Below are positions 1-13,424 of a stretch of 64,000 nucleotides of DNA, piece by piece (positions within the stretch are counted from its first letter, which is position 1; each line of letters starts with the position of its first letter). Origin of the DNA: Syngnathus acus (lineage: Eukaryota > Chordata > Actinopteri > Syngnathiformes > Syngnathidae); contig NC_051088.1 in NCBI RefSeq assembly GCF_901709675.1, positions 7,961,693 to 8,025,692 of the forward strand, written 5' to 3'. The translations under genes were made by a program, and so were the position numbers. The notes beneath the pieces are model-generated. The model saw nothing but the letters and a program-made list of their open reading frames with translations, had not been told where the DNA came from and did not search any database.

Positions 1-164
1 AATTGACAGATACAAAGGTCGATTGTTCTATCTGCAATCTTGTGGCAGCAGAGAGAAGCTTAATAACAAGCTTAAGAAAACCACCTTAACCAGCGGCGCT
101 GATAATTATGGAAGGCGGAGTAGACGAACAATTACTCACAGTCACACGTGTGGCAATCGGTTAC

Positions 165-597
165 GGAAGAGTATTAGGGCCAGTGAAGAAGAAAAAAAGG
201 GGGGGTGACGGGATTCTGACTTTTTTTCGTCGGAATTCTGACTTTAAAGTGAGAATTCCCACTTCAAAGTCAGAATTCTGACACAAAAACACAACAATTA
301 AAAACATACAATTTCACTTGGTTTTACTGTTTACCTGAATTTGTACGTGTCACCACTGAGTAATTTAAACTTCAGCTTCAACTTGTTCGGCTTCTCCGCC
401 ACACTCTCCACCAACATCATGGACTGGTATGGTAACAGTGTTACCGTAACACTGCTGTCGATCCACCACTGACTGTGTCAGAATTCTGATTTTAAAGTCA
501 GTGAGAATTCTCACTTTAAAGTCAGAATTCTGAGAAAAAAGTCAGAATCCTGTCACCCCACTTTTTTTTTTTTCTTCACTGGCCCTAATCTTCTTCC
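165..597. repeat. Foldback / MITE-like element with ~120-bp inverted termini
   Basis: The left arm (about 165-283) and right arm (about 476-597) are near-perfect reverse complements. Both contain TTAGGGCCAGTGAAGAA, an A-rich run, a GGATTCTGAC block, and EcoRI-like GAATTCTGACTTTAAAGT blocks that are themselves palindromic. This is the architecture of a non-autonomous foldback DNA element. About 190 bp of rearranged SLC35E2 sequence lies between the arms. No transposase is visible and the target-site duplication was not resolved, so the superfamily is unassigned. Confidence 0.75.
303..472. pseudogene. Scrambled partial copy of SLC35E2 exon/intron sequence
   Basis: Positions 303-362 are the reverse complement of about 1440-1497 (end of the exon that finishes at 1468 plus the start of its intron). 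Positions 369-472 are a direct copy of about 1289-1380 (end of the exon that finishes at 1345 plus the start of the short intron). The direct copy carries an extra ~14 bp after the exon end. The two pieces abut in opposite orientation between the arms of the foldback element. They cannot be spliced into the gene in frame, so this is a pseudo-fragment. Confidence 0.8.
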
Positions 598-3880
<3,283 letters not shown>

Positions 3881-6540
3881 AGTCTTCACATTTGAACACT
3901 TGCTCAATCATGGCTTAAAATCATCGGCTGGATGCTTTTGTTGCCACACACACATTCGAGTAATGGAGGACAATAATACGAATAATACTTTTCAGGTGTG
4001 TTCAAGTCGAGAAAGAAACTGTTGTTTGAAAGGTAAAAGAAAGCCTTTACTACTCCTGTGGAACATTTATTGGCGGTTAGCAACACTCAAGCATTTGACA
4101 AAATGAGAAGCTCAGGGTGTCCTTCAGCTTTTTGGGAGGAAGTAAGCTCCTTGTAAGCATTTTTTTTGTCTTACATCTCGATTCCAGACTGTGCTCGCAA
4201 ATCTCATCTGTTCAAGCGGCTGTAAATGTACGCCAGAGCTTTGACAGGAGCACATAGGCTTAGCAACACTGTGCGATCAGGCTCCGAAGGATTCTCCGGC
4301 CAAATTATAGGTTTAGCCAACTTGACGCATTTTTTAGCTGCGTCTTAAAAATATGATGGACAAATTACTGCATTCCGGGAATGCTCGTCCTCAGTCGTGA
4401 TCAAACTCATTCCCAGTGCATGCTGTGATTGAAGCACCTCAGAGACGTAAAACAGCTTAAAGATGCTGAATGATTCAATGTATTTACATAGCCTCCCCAG
4501 TTTTTAAAAAGCTGTGGTCAAAGCACGCCAAAATCTTCCCGCAAGACATTTTACTTTTGTCTCATGCATCAAAGTACACAATAGTTTAGCAAAAGTAGCT
4601 GAAAACCAGGCCATTGAACTTGCTAGGATTTACTATATTAAACTTGTCTTGAATGAAGGAAGGTAGCTCTCAATCTGCAGCTGGAATGTCTGTCAGAATT
4701 GTTCGTTTTTCGTCTGTGATCTTAAATTTCACTGATCTTGGATAGACCATTTCTGAATTTGTTCATCCCAAAGTTGTTGGATAGCAAAACTACCTGCCCC
4801 CGCCTCTCGCTCAAAGTTAAAGCTAACCTGCAATAATAGCGATAAGCTCTAAAGAAACTAAATAGATGCGTCCCCAAAGCATATCTACATACTACCTGTA
4901 TTTCCGTACCAAATTCACCCCTACAATGCCTTTATAAACGTCACTACTTGAGTCACATTGGACCAGAAAATGGCTTTCTTTATTAAGCTGTTCTCACTCA
5001 GTTGAAAGCATGCAAGTGTGCAAAAGGTCAACTCCGTGCTAATACTCAAATTGTAATCACGAGTGCATGTAAGTTGAGGTAAGGTGATTGAAAGAATTGC
5101 ACATGTCAGAGAGCCATCAAGCGGGAAAGATACATGTACATCTAATGGCTTGGTTTTTCCCTTTCAGAAATGCATCATCGTCACATTGGCCTCTATTTAA
5201 AGCATTACCAAGGTTGACTCTCACAATTGTCTTTTCTCATTCTTTGAGTGCTGCCCCAAAAATGTAATGTCTCTGAGAGGTAATTGTTTGTTTTACATTT
5301 CCGTGTTGCAGTGCCTCAGCAAGCAGAATTTCTTTTTTACTACTTGTATTTTTTTTTTTAAGACTACACATTTGTCTGTTTCAATTAAATTCCTTCTCAG
5401 GTGTCCCCCCTACCCCGACCCAAATAAGCCTGGAACAATTTTAATCTTAAATGGTGCTTGGAAGCAAATGCTCTAAATGTGGTGTTTTCATGTCAATTCT
5501 TAAAGCTTCAGAAATGGCAATTGTTGCGTGTGTTTATCTGGATCTGTGGAAATCAGACAGGGAGGAGGCGTAGGACTCTGGGCCAAAAGGTGTGTTTAAA
5601 GTGCCGATTCAGTGCGCTAAAATTCACATCAGTTGGCACACGTAAGTGGAGTCTGTTTAAAAAAAAAAAGAAAAAGTCAGGTAACACTTTTTACTTTATG
5701 GTGCATCAAGTGTATCTAAATGCTTTTGATCTATATGGGCATGTGGGTGCTAACGACTCATTAGACAATGCAGGCCTTTAAAGTTCGCCTATTTATCAAA
5801 AATTGTCAACAAAATTGTCAACTCTTTTACTCAAATCACATGGCTTGTTTGGGAAAATGTGTGCAAAGTTTTAGTCTGCCTCTTGGAGGCTGCAGGTGTG
5901 CTCAATATTTTGTTGGCATACGTCTTATCGTCTCCGACATGGCCACTTGTCGTTCTCCATTCAAGGGCGCCTTAGATAAATGTCAGCATTGTTAATTCTT
6001 TGCACACCAGACTACCATAACACGGTACTCACGACAGAAGGTTAAAGGGTTAAGCTGAGCCCAACATTGGCACTTATATGATAGGATGGTAACAAAAAAT
6101 TCTAGCAATGTCTCTATTTTTTTTAAAAGTGAAGACCGTTTGTAATTTTAGCAATGATAAAAAAAAAAAAAGATGAGCAGTGATATATAAGTTGAGTAAC
6201 ACTTCACAACTGAAGGGGGAGCCCAAAGGCCTTTTTTCATAGGACAAAACTATTTACAGGACTTCTATACGGCGAACTGTAAAAGAAGTGCAAAATGCTC
6301 TTATTAAATGCATCAATTCACTAATTTATTTATAGCAACAATTGTTTTATCGCATCAACACCGTTTGTATCATTTATTTTATTGTGAAAGTCTGTTGCTT
6401 TCGGCTGCGGCATTCAGCGGACCCGGAAAATGTTTTTGTTTTTTTACATTATCCATATCCTTAATGTGATCCTATATTGGCAGACTAGAGGTCGGATAGA
6501 AAACAATGTTATGATTGTGTTGGCATTATTGTTATTTTGT
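3881..6540. other. SLC35E2 3' UTR and intergenic DNA
   Basis: The SLC35E2 3' UTR probably occupies the first part, but I could not fix a polyadenylation site. The open frames here are short and lack codon structure or family similarity. Around 6105-6160 is a fragment of the hAT-like MITE that is more complete at 28283-28614, sharing AAAAGTGAAGAC and TTTGTAATTTTAG. Confidence 0.5.
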
Positions 6541-6542
6541 TT

Positions 6543-7645
6543 GTTTGTTTAACCCTCACCCTAAACCTAACCCTGACCTGAACCCTCTAACCCTAACCTT
6601 TAACCATAAACCTGACCCTAACTGCTTAACCCTAACCCCTAACTCAAACACCAATCTCTAACCCCTGATGTGTAACCACCAAACCCCATTACCCTTGAAC
6701 ACTAACCTTTAAACCTCACCCTAACCGCAAATCCCTAAACTTATCCCCCTAACCCCTAACACTAAATTTTAACCTGAACCCTACTAACCCTGACCCTCCT
6801 AACCCTACCCCTACCCTATTCTTAATCCTAATCATAACCCTACCCTATTCTTAACCCTATTCCCCTAACTCTAACCCCTAACCCTAATTTAAAATCCTAT
6901 TTTGAAACCCTAAACCTAGTTTGAAGCCCTAACCTTATTTTATACCCTATTTACAATTCCTAGTTTGAAACCCTAACTCTGGTTTGATACTCTACAATGA
7001 AACCCTAAACCTAGTGTGAAACCCTAACCCTGGTTTGAAACTACAATGAAACCCCAACCCTATTGTGAAACCCTACTTTGAAAACATAACCCTAGTTTAA
7101 TACTTCGAAACCCTAACCCTAGTTTGAAACCCTACAACGAAACCCTAGCCTGAGTGTAAAACCCTTCTTTGAAAACCTAACCATTGTTTAATATCCTATT
7201 TCGAGACCATAATTTGAAACCCATTTTTGTCACATTTTTGTCGTGGGCCGCATCGTATTAATAGTTTCCTCCTGAAGGCCATTATGACTTTCAACCCAAA
7301 TAAATGTATGAACGTCTCATATTATATACAATATAGGTGACACAACAAACTGATTAATAACTAGTTTTGAGATCAGAGACTAGTAAAAACTGTACATTTT
7401 TATATTGACACATAAAGTTGATGCACAATTGCTCTTCACGGGCCAAATATAATTACACTGCGGGCCAGATTTGACCCACAGGCTAGGGTTTGAACCCCCT
7501 GCCCTACAACAAAACCCTAACTCTAGTTTGAAACCCTACTTAGAAACTCGAACCCAACTTTAATACCCTACTTTTAATTCCTAAACCTAGTTTGGAACCC
7601 TAACCCTAATTTTAAACGCAACAACGAAGTCCTAACCCTAGTTTA
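6543..7645. repeat. Degenerate telomere-like (CCCTAA) minisatellite, interrupted
   Basis: Positions 6543-6890 are full of AACCCTAACC and CCCTAACCCC variants. From about 6890 the repeat grades into a longer motif built on GTTTGAAACCCTAACCCTA and ACAATGAAACCC. A hAT-like MITE copy (about 7236-7500) interrupts the tract and the repeat resumes at 7500-7645. Degeneracy shows it is old, not an active telomere. It may be an interstitial telomeric relic or a satellite seeded by such sequence. Confidence 0.8.
7236..7500 (+). mobile_element. hAT-like MITE copy inside the telomere-like tract
   Basis: It shares TTTTGTCGTGGGCCGCAT, the AGAGACTAGTAAAAACTGT block and a terminal GGGCCAGATTTGACCC segment with the copies at 11345-12345 and 28283-28614. 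It has no coding capacity. Its ends are blurred by the surrounding CCCTAA-type repeats. Confidence 0.65.
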
Positions 7646-9480
7646 AAACTCTACTTTGAGGCCATAAAGTACGGAAATATTTTGCATCGTACTTAATGTT
7701 AATGAAGTTGTTGTTGATGGCACTGTGCGTGCCTGTTATGAGTGTGCACTGATGGTAATGCTGAAACATTTTTGTTAGCTCCCTTCGGTAAAACGTTGGG
7801 ATGGGGATGGGTGGCTGATGGTGGAGGTTGTTGTTGGAAGGGGTGCAGGGTGTAAGTAGGAAGGCTGAAATCAGTGTTCCCATAGAAACCATTGTATTTC
7901 CCTCCCCTGTGATTGGTGCTGCCGTCTTGTGCAAGTATCTGCTATTTCTGTGATGCAACAAGGCCCCAGACACGAGTGTAGTCACAGGACACACACGCAC
8001 ACATACACACACACTTTCAAATGTCATTTCCTGTTTTGCCTTAACCCTATTAAGGCCCATACATTTCGTTATACTGGACTACTGTATATGTTAGCAGCAT
8101 AGAAATTGTTAGCATTTTATTTTATCAATGGATTGCTTTACATGACATCATGCACCTCTGGATATGGCAGCAGCCGGCAGATGGAGGTTGTTTCTTTTTC
8201 AGCAATCAGCAAAGCTGCTCTCATTCCAGCCAGATAGTCAGTCCATTCTTTAACACTTTGTTCAAGACAAATTTTGACACCTGCGTGTTCCATATTGTAC
8301 ATGCTCTATGTTCAATATGTTATACGTATAGTATATATGTATACCTTTTAGATCAGTACTTCATAACACAAATTTATTAAATGAATATCTTAAGTTGGTT
8401 TGGGCCAACTGCCGTCATGGCATTATATTGAAAATACAAACAAATCAGAAATATGGGATTCTTTCATTACAGAAATGGCAGCTGACTATACCTCCATGCT
8501 AAACACCATATACCCTAGGCTAATATTTGGCTAAGTTAATGCTGAAGTGAGAGATGTTTAAATTGTGTAGGGAATAGGGATCATTGTTTATGATGGCTAC
8601 TTTGTCATTATGTCGTACCATCGCCTCTGCATTCAAAGTTTCTGTATACACTGGCGGATTTCCAGCTTTCATTTTAGCACAACTAAAGGGATTGGAAAAT
8701 GTATGAAATAGCTGATGTGGTTTATTAGGGCAAAACTATCAAACACGAGTCGGTCTAGTGTCCCCGTTTTAAGCCTAGCGTATTCTTACAATCTGGACCA
8801 CCCGGACAACTATCCAGTATGAAATTCCAGGCCAATATGTAATACCCCCTTCAATCTGCCATAGACCTCTATGTACTCAGGCTGCTTTCTTTCTACATAT
8901 ATGTTGGTGTACTAATTGCTGGCATTTTTAGAAATTCTCATTTGCAATTGTGTGTGACTACAGGGCAGAATTAGAAATCATTATTAATGAATGACCAAAC
9001 CAGCACAAGCTATTTGTAATTTATATGTGAATGTCCCTTTTTTGTTCATTGTGTATTGTTTGTCTTATTTAATAGCCAATTTAAAATGGAGAGGAAGAAG
9101 AAGCAATGATGAGAAAATCAGACATTGTATAGCATTAGGACCTAGTGGAGAGTTGTGAGGTTGGGTGCTGTCTGCCCACCCATCCTGCTTCTCAGCTCTG
9201 CATGCTGCTGCAGTTGCCCTAGGCGCCTACTGAAGCCACTACGTGTGCATGTGTGCACGTGTGCGTGCATGTGCGTGCATGTGAGTGCGTGCTGCGCGCG
9301 TACATGTTTGGAAGGAATTGGGCGGGCGGTCACCGTTAGAGGGGGAGGGTTTTAGGAGCAGGCAATGACAAGATGAAAGGGACCAGGTGCGGAGGAGAGA
9401 CGGGAGTATCACACTCTACCTCTTCTTCAACCCTTCCATCCCTCCCTCAACCTCTCAACACACTGCACCCAACATCCACA
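7646..9480. other. Intergenic DNA without recognisable gene
   Basis: Contains a short CA-rich stretch near 7985-8015 and a TGTGCATG-type purine/pyrimidine alternating stretch near 9240-9300. The open frame on the minus strand (7638-8060) has no family features and ends in low-complexity sequence. I see no gene, RNA or intact transposon. Confidence 0.5.
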
Positions 9481-9497
9481 TCGCCTTTACAACTGGT

Positions 9498-9502
9498 CTG
9501 TG

Positions 9503-9544
<42 letters not shown>

Positions 9545-9552
9545 AGTGTGTG
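9498..9552. repeat. (GT)n microsatellite
   Basis: An almost uninterrupted GT dinucleotide run with single CG and TATGA interruptions. A looser GT-rich stretch follows at about 9718-9765. It creates spurious Cys/Val open frames. Confidence 0.9.
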
Positions 9553-9559
9553 TTGTTGA

Positions 9560-11340
9560 GAGAGTCATCGAAACAGGTCAGCGTTCCTCCAGCAGAGTAT
9601 GAATCTGCACAGGACTGAGCAGCTCTTTTCTGGCAGAGGTATGTTACACACTTACTGTATTATCACACACAAACACACCGACACTAACATGCGTACTTTC
9701 TCCGTTAATTTTTTATGCGTGTGTAAGTGTGTTTGCATGAGTGTGTGTGTTTTTGTGTGTGCGTTACGAGAGATGAGGGTGCAAGAAATATTTAGGATGC
9801 TAAGAGTACTAAAATGCAGTGCAAGAGGATCATATGAAGGCTTCTCATTTCATGCGTACAATCCAGTTTGTGTGTCAGTTGTCCAAACTTAGTCGAAGTG
9901 GACGAAAAGAACCAGCTCGTTTTCACCTCATAGTGTCATGTGGAATATCAGGTCATATGGTTTCCCATTCGAAGCTACGGAAACTATTGAATCTGGGAGA
10001 AAATGTTTGGATTACCGTTGCGTCTTATTGGTGTACACAGACGGGCAATGTATTTAAGTCAAGCAAGGGAGATGTAGGTGTTGGGACCACCACAAACGCC
10101 ACCAGAAGCACCTTAATGGCTTGGCATGAAGTCGACAAGTGTGAGGAACTGCTTGAAATCCTCAGTCACTGTGGTCTAAAAATGCTTTCCTTAAGTTTGC
10201 GGTTTTGATGAAATCTGTTCCTTTGTTAAGTCATGATTGTGTCCCTTTATGACTGTCAGCAGACACAGAAATGCACGGGAAGTGAACATCTTAACACACA
10301 ATGGAATACGTTCCATGTCCATTTTAATTCTGTCATCCCTTAGTAATCATATATTGTACCAGTATGCAGTGATCCACTACTTCGTAGTGACATGCGACCA
10401 AAAAGTGCAACAATGTTATGTTGAGTGATGCCTGCTGTGTTGAAGCTAACGCCCCGAGCAAGATGTCCGTGTGTATTTTGACAACATGGTATGAAAAAAG
10501 AAGCCGAAAACAATCAATACTGATGCGAGCGATGCAGGGCTCTCCGGAGAGTCATTCTGTCTTTTGTGTGCACGGTGAGATGTTGTTTATGCTTCGTTTA
10601 ATTAGGCTGAAGGTGACTGTAACCCTTTGACCTATTATTATTGTGACGCGAGCTGTGTATACATGTGGGCAGGAAAAGAGCAGGCGCCTCGCTAGTATGT
10701 CGGATGGAAAAACGGGTACATGCAGGTGTGCCGCATATGGAAATGTACCAGAGTCTTGGTGCTCGTTTCGCAACTTTTACGCCCCGTGCAAATTTGTGAC
10801 CATAAACACAGCGCAGTGGGGAGGTTGCGCAAGTAGGTACTCCCTTTCGATTCTTTGCACTCTTTTTGCAAGACTATCAATAGGGTCATATCTTGAGACA
10901 TATTAAATCACTTCAATTGCTTCAATTGCTGGAGAGCACACAGACAGCAAGTTCAATCTTTCAGATGGGCAGGAGGGGAAAATGAGGATGACTCAAAGAG
11001 TCACTGACTGAACGGATTCTTCAGAACAACAAGTATTTCTACTGTGCATTATTAGAGTAAGCCCAAATTCCCATGACTGCTGCTGGGATTTTTATAGTGG
11101 AACGGATGTTACATTCTATAATTGTGAACTAGTGATGTTTTCCTTTATATAGCACAGTAATGTACTGTAGAAAATTACCTCTTGATATTTGATATTTGCT
11201 TCCATAATGTTTTCTCGACTTTTTTGTACTACTTATCCTCATTATCACGAGTGACGAGTCACTATGCCTTTGGGCCACCCTGGACTGGTTGTCGTGTAGA
11301 AAAACAACCATTTGCATAGGCATTTAAATCCATGGACCAT
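9560..11340. other. Intergenic DNA without recognisable gene
   Basis: Open frames up to 129 codons (9819-10208) show no motif, splice context or similarity that I recognise. No structured repeat was seen apart from a tandem CTTCAATTG doublet near 10910-10930. Confidence 0.45.
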
Positions 11341-11716
11341 TTAGACCAGGGGTGTCAAAATCGTTTATTTTTGCCGGCCATATCGTAGTTATGGTTTCCC
11401 TCGTGGGGCTATTATCTCATATTATCGCATACACACAACAGAATCCAGTGGAAAAAAAGTTTAACAAATTTCTAATTTATTTTGGAAGAGAGGTTTTAAC
11501 AAAAAAAAAAAACATTGCAATATTTCACTGATATTAAAAGTTTTGGTATCTTAATAAGAAACACTGAGTTGACACAAGCAGCAGGGGTGGGGAATCGTGC
11601 CCGTGATCTCAGGTGTTCGAGCGCGGCGACGAAGCCACTCGGCAAGCGTGGCGAGATTGGCATTTTCCGCGCGCGTTGGGTAAGTACAAAACAGTACAGA
11701 CGACCAAACCCTACCA

Positions 11717-11790
11717 GGTCGTAATAGCCGACTGGTTAGTGACACGGGTTACTGACCTGAAAGAAGCCGGTTCAATCCCAGGGGTGAACA
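11717..11790 (+). ncRNA. tRNA-like sequence (A and B box), probable relic
   Basis: TAGCCGACTGGTTAG resembles a pol III A box and GGTTCAATCCC a B box at normal tRNA spacing. An anticodon-like stem CGGG/CCTG with loop TTACTGA can be drawn. Acceptor and T stems do not pair well, so it is probably a decayed tRNA or tRNA-derived SINE head. A second, weaker tRNA-like stretch lies on the minus strand at about 11590-11670 (GCCGAGTGG and GCACGATTCC). Confidence 0.35.
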
Positions 11791-11948
11791 CGTCTCATAA
11801 TGTCCTTTCGCAACTGAAGGCTCGCTTCGTACACGCATGTAAGTGTAAGCATATGCAAACAAGGTTGGGGACCACTGATCGATACTATTCGTTTGAGCTG
11901 CTCCATAAAACCATATATGTACCGTACCTTTCATGCAACATGTACGAG

Positions 11949-12020
11949 GGTTCCATAGTGTAGTGGTTAGTTCTGTGGACTCTCAACCCAGCGACCTGAG
12001 ATCAAATCCCAGTGGAACCA
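11949..12020 (+). tRNA. tRNA-Gln-derived sequence with CTC anticodon (probable pseudogene)
   Basis: The acceptor stem GGTTCCA/TGGAACC pairs perfectly. The A box (TAGTGTAGTGGTTAG) and B box (GATCAAATCCC) are present and the length is 72 nt. The sequence follows the vertebrate tRNA-Gln(CUG) consensus closely, but the anticodon loop reads CTCTCAA, giving anticodon CTC (Glu type) instead of CTG. The anticodon stem has mismatches at its first and last pairs and the T stem has one, so a pseudogene is likelier than a working tRNA. Confidence 0.6.
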
Positions 12021-12042
12021 ATAATATTTTATCATGGAAAAA

Positions 12043-12172
12043 TTTAGGGTTTAGGGCTTGGGATAGGGTTAGGTTTAGAGCTAGGGTTGGGGTTAGAGCT
12101 AGGGTTAGCGCTAGGGTTAGAGCTAGGGTTATAGCTAGGGTTAGGGTTAGAGCTAGGGTTACGGTTAGGGTT
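12043..12172 (+). repeat. Telomere-like (AGGGTTAGAGCT)n minisatellite
   Basis: Alternating AGGGTTAG and AGAGCTAGGG units form a 12-bp repeat related to TTAGGG. It lies directly downstream of the tRNA-like sequence, in the opposite strand orientation to the tract at 6.5-7.6 kb. Confidence 0.8.
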
Positions 12173-12580
12173 AATGTTCTAATTTATTTTGGAAAACAAA
12201 ACATTGCAATATTTCACTGTTATTAAAAGTTTTGGTATCTTAATAAGAAACATTGAGTTGACACACATGAGTTGCCTTTGCGGGCCACGTAAAATAATGT
12301 GGGGGGCTGGATTTGGCCCCCGGGCCTTGAGTTTGATACCAGTGGTTTAGACCCTTCAGTCAACCTAGTATGCATATTTTTTTAATCAGCTTCTTTGTCA
12401 GGACTAACAAAATATGTGGGGTGGATGTTATATATAAATTATAAAGAATTTTATGCAAGTGGACAAATTGGTGATGATTCACATTAGGATTGTTCGGTCC
12501 TTGGTAGAACTAAATTTAACTTAATTTAGTTTAACTTAATGTAAATTCAATCAGTGATCTAGTTATTGAATGTTTGTTGT

Positions 12581-12945
12581 TGTCACGTCTCGTCCCCGGT
12601 TGTTTTATTATGTGCATATTAGTTTCTGTCCGTGTGCCTGTGTGCTCGCCCCTCCCCTCCTGTGTGCCCATGATTAGTGAGATCATTCTCACCTACCTCT
12701 TGTTACCTGTCGTGTATTTAAGTCCTGTCTGCCCCTCACTCCCTGTCGGATCATTGTTGTCGTTACGTCTGTTGTCGGCATGTCTTGATGTCTTCACGTC
12801 CGTAATCTTCTTGTCTCACTTCCTGGTCAGTCCAGTCCAGTCCAGTTATTGTTTTGTTAAGTTGTGTCAGTTTGCCTTTTGAGTTTGCTCAATAAACCCT
12901 GGTCCAAGCTGCATTTGGTCGCCCTGCTCCATTCGTTCCATGACA
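12581..12945 (+). mobile_element. Solo LTR of a retrotransposon
   Basis: Starts TGTCACG and ends CATGACA (TG...CA termini), 365 bp. Near-match 5-bp flanks are GTTGT (12576-12580) and GCTGT (12946-12950). Inside are a TATTTAAG box near 12716, CAGTC-rich sequence, and a polyadenylation signal AATAAA at 12891. No internal gag-pol or primer-binding site follows, so it is a solo LTR, probably left by LTR-LTR recombination. Gypsy-type is my inference from its general look. Confidence 0.7.
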
Positions 12946-13424
12946 GCTGTTGTGACTTTCAGCTCACAGGTTGCCACAGCGAGTTAGTTGCATGATTTTC
13001 TTAGCACCGTTTATGACCGCTCTAAAATGGCTGAGCTTCTCTTCTTTTGTCTTGACATTCTTTTTGGCCGCTTGCATCCGTAATTTTTGGTCACGCTCTT
13101 GTCTTCATTTCTATTATTGTTCTTATTTTGAGTGAATGAATGTTTAGGTCACAAATATCAACCCTTGCACATCTCCTACACTGCATCTTCTATGTAATTG
13201 AAAATGTGTGTTTTCTTTCAGCTCTGCCCAGATAACCCTTTTTAGTGGTGTATCCCAGTGGCTCCATCTTCAGTGAAGCGGGGCATCCTGTCGAGACCTT
13301 TGGTGCTCCGGCTGCCATGAAAGAATTAACTTCCTGCGCTTCTCTGTGGTACCCTACGGCGGGGGAGGATGGGTGATGGGCCCGTGATACTCAGCGGACT
13401 CTCTCCTCCTCATCCCAAACTCTC
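12946..13424 (+). promoter_or_regulatory. GPR61 upstream region with a 3' splice acceptor
   Basis: A pyrimidine tract and acceptor TTTTCTTTCAG ends at about 13221. This suggests that the coding exon continues upstream to here and that at least one non-coding 5' exon lies further left. No TATA box is evident. The 5' UTR would be about 200 nt. Confidence 0.45.

Larger units (their letters stand above)
11471..12265 (+). repeat. Direct repeats flanking a ~600-bp insert
   Basis: Positions 11471-11575 and 12178-12265 both read TTCTAATTTATTTTGGAA, ACATTGCAATATTTCACTG, TTAAAAGTTTTGGTATCTTA and AAACA(C/T)TGAGTTGACACA. The left copy has a few extra bases. The duplication is far longer than a normal transposon target-site duplication. 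It points to unequal exchange, template switching, or an element with long direct termini. Confidence 0.75.
11345..12345 (+). mobile_element. hAT-like MITE split by a composite insertion
   Basis: The left end (GGGGTGTCAAAATCG at 11349) and right end (GGGCCTTGAGTTTGATACC near 12322-12340) match the termini of the related element at 28283-28614. The middle (about 11576-12177) is foreign: tRNA-like sequences plus a GGGTTA-type minisatellite. An ~85-bp element sequence is present on both sides of that insert (about 11471-11575 and 12178-12265). Confidence 0.7.
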
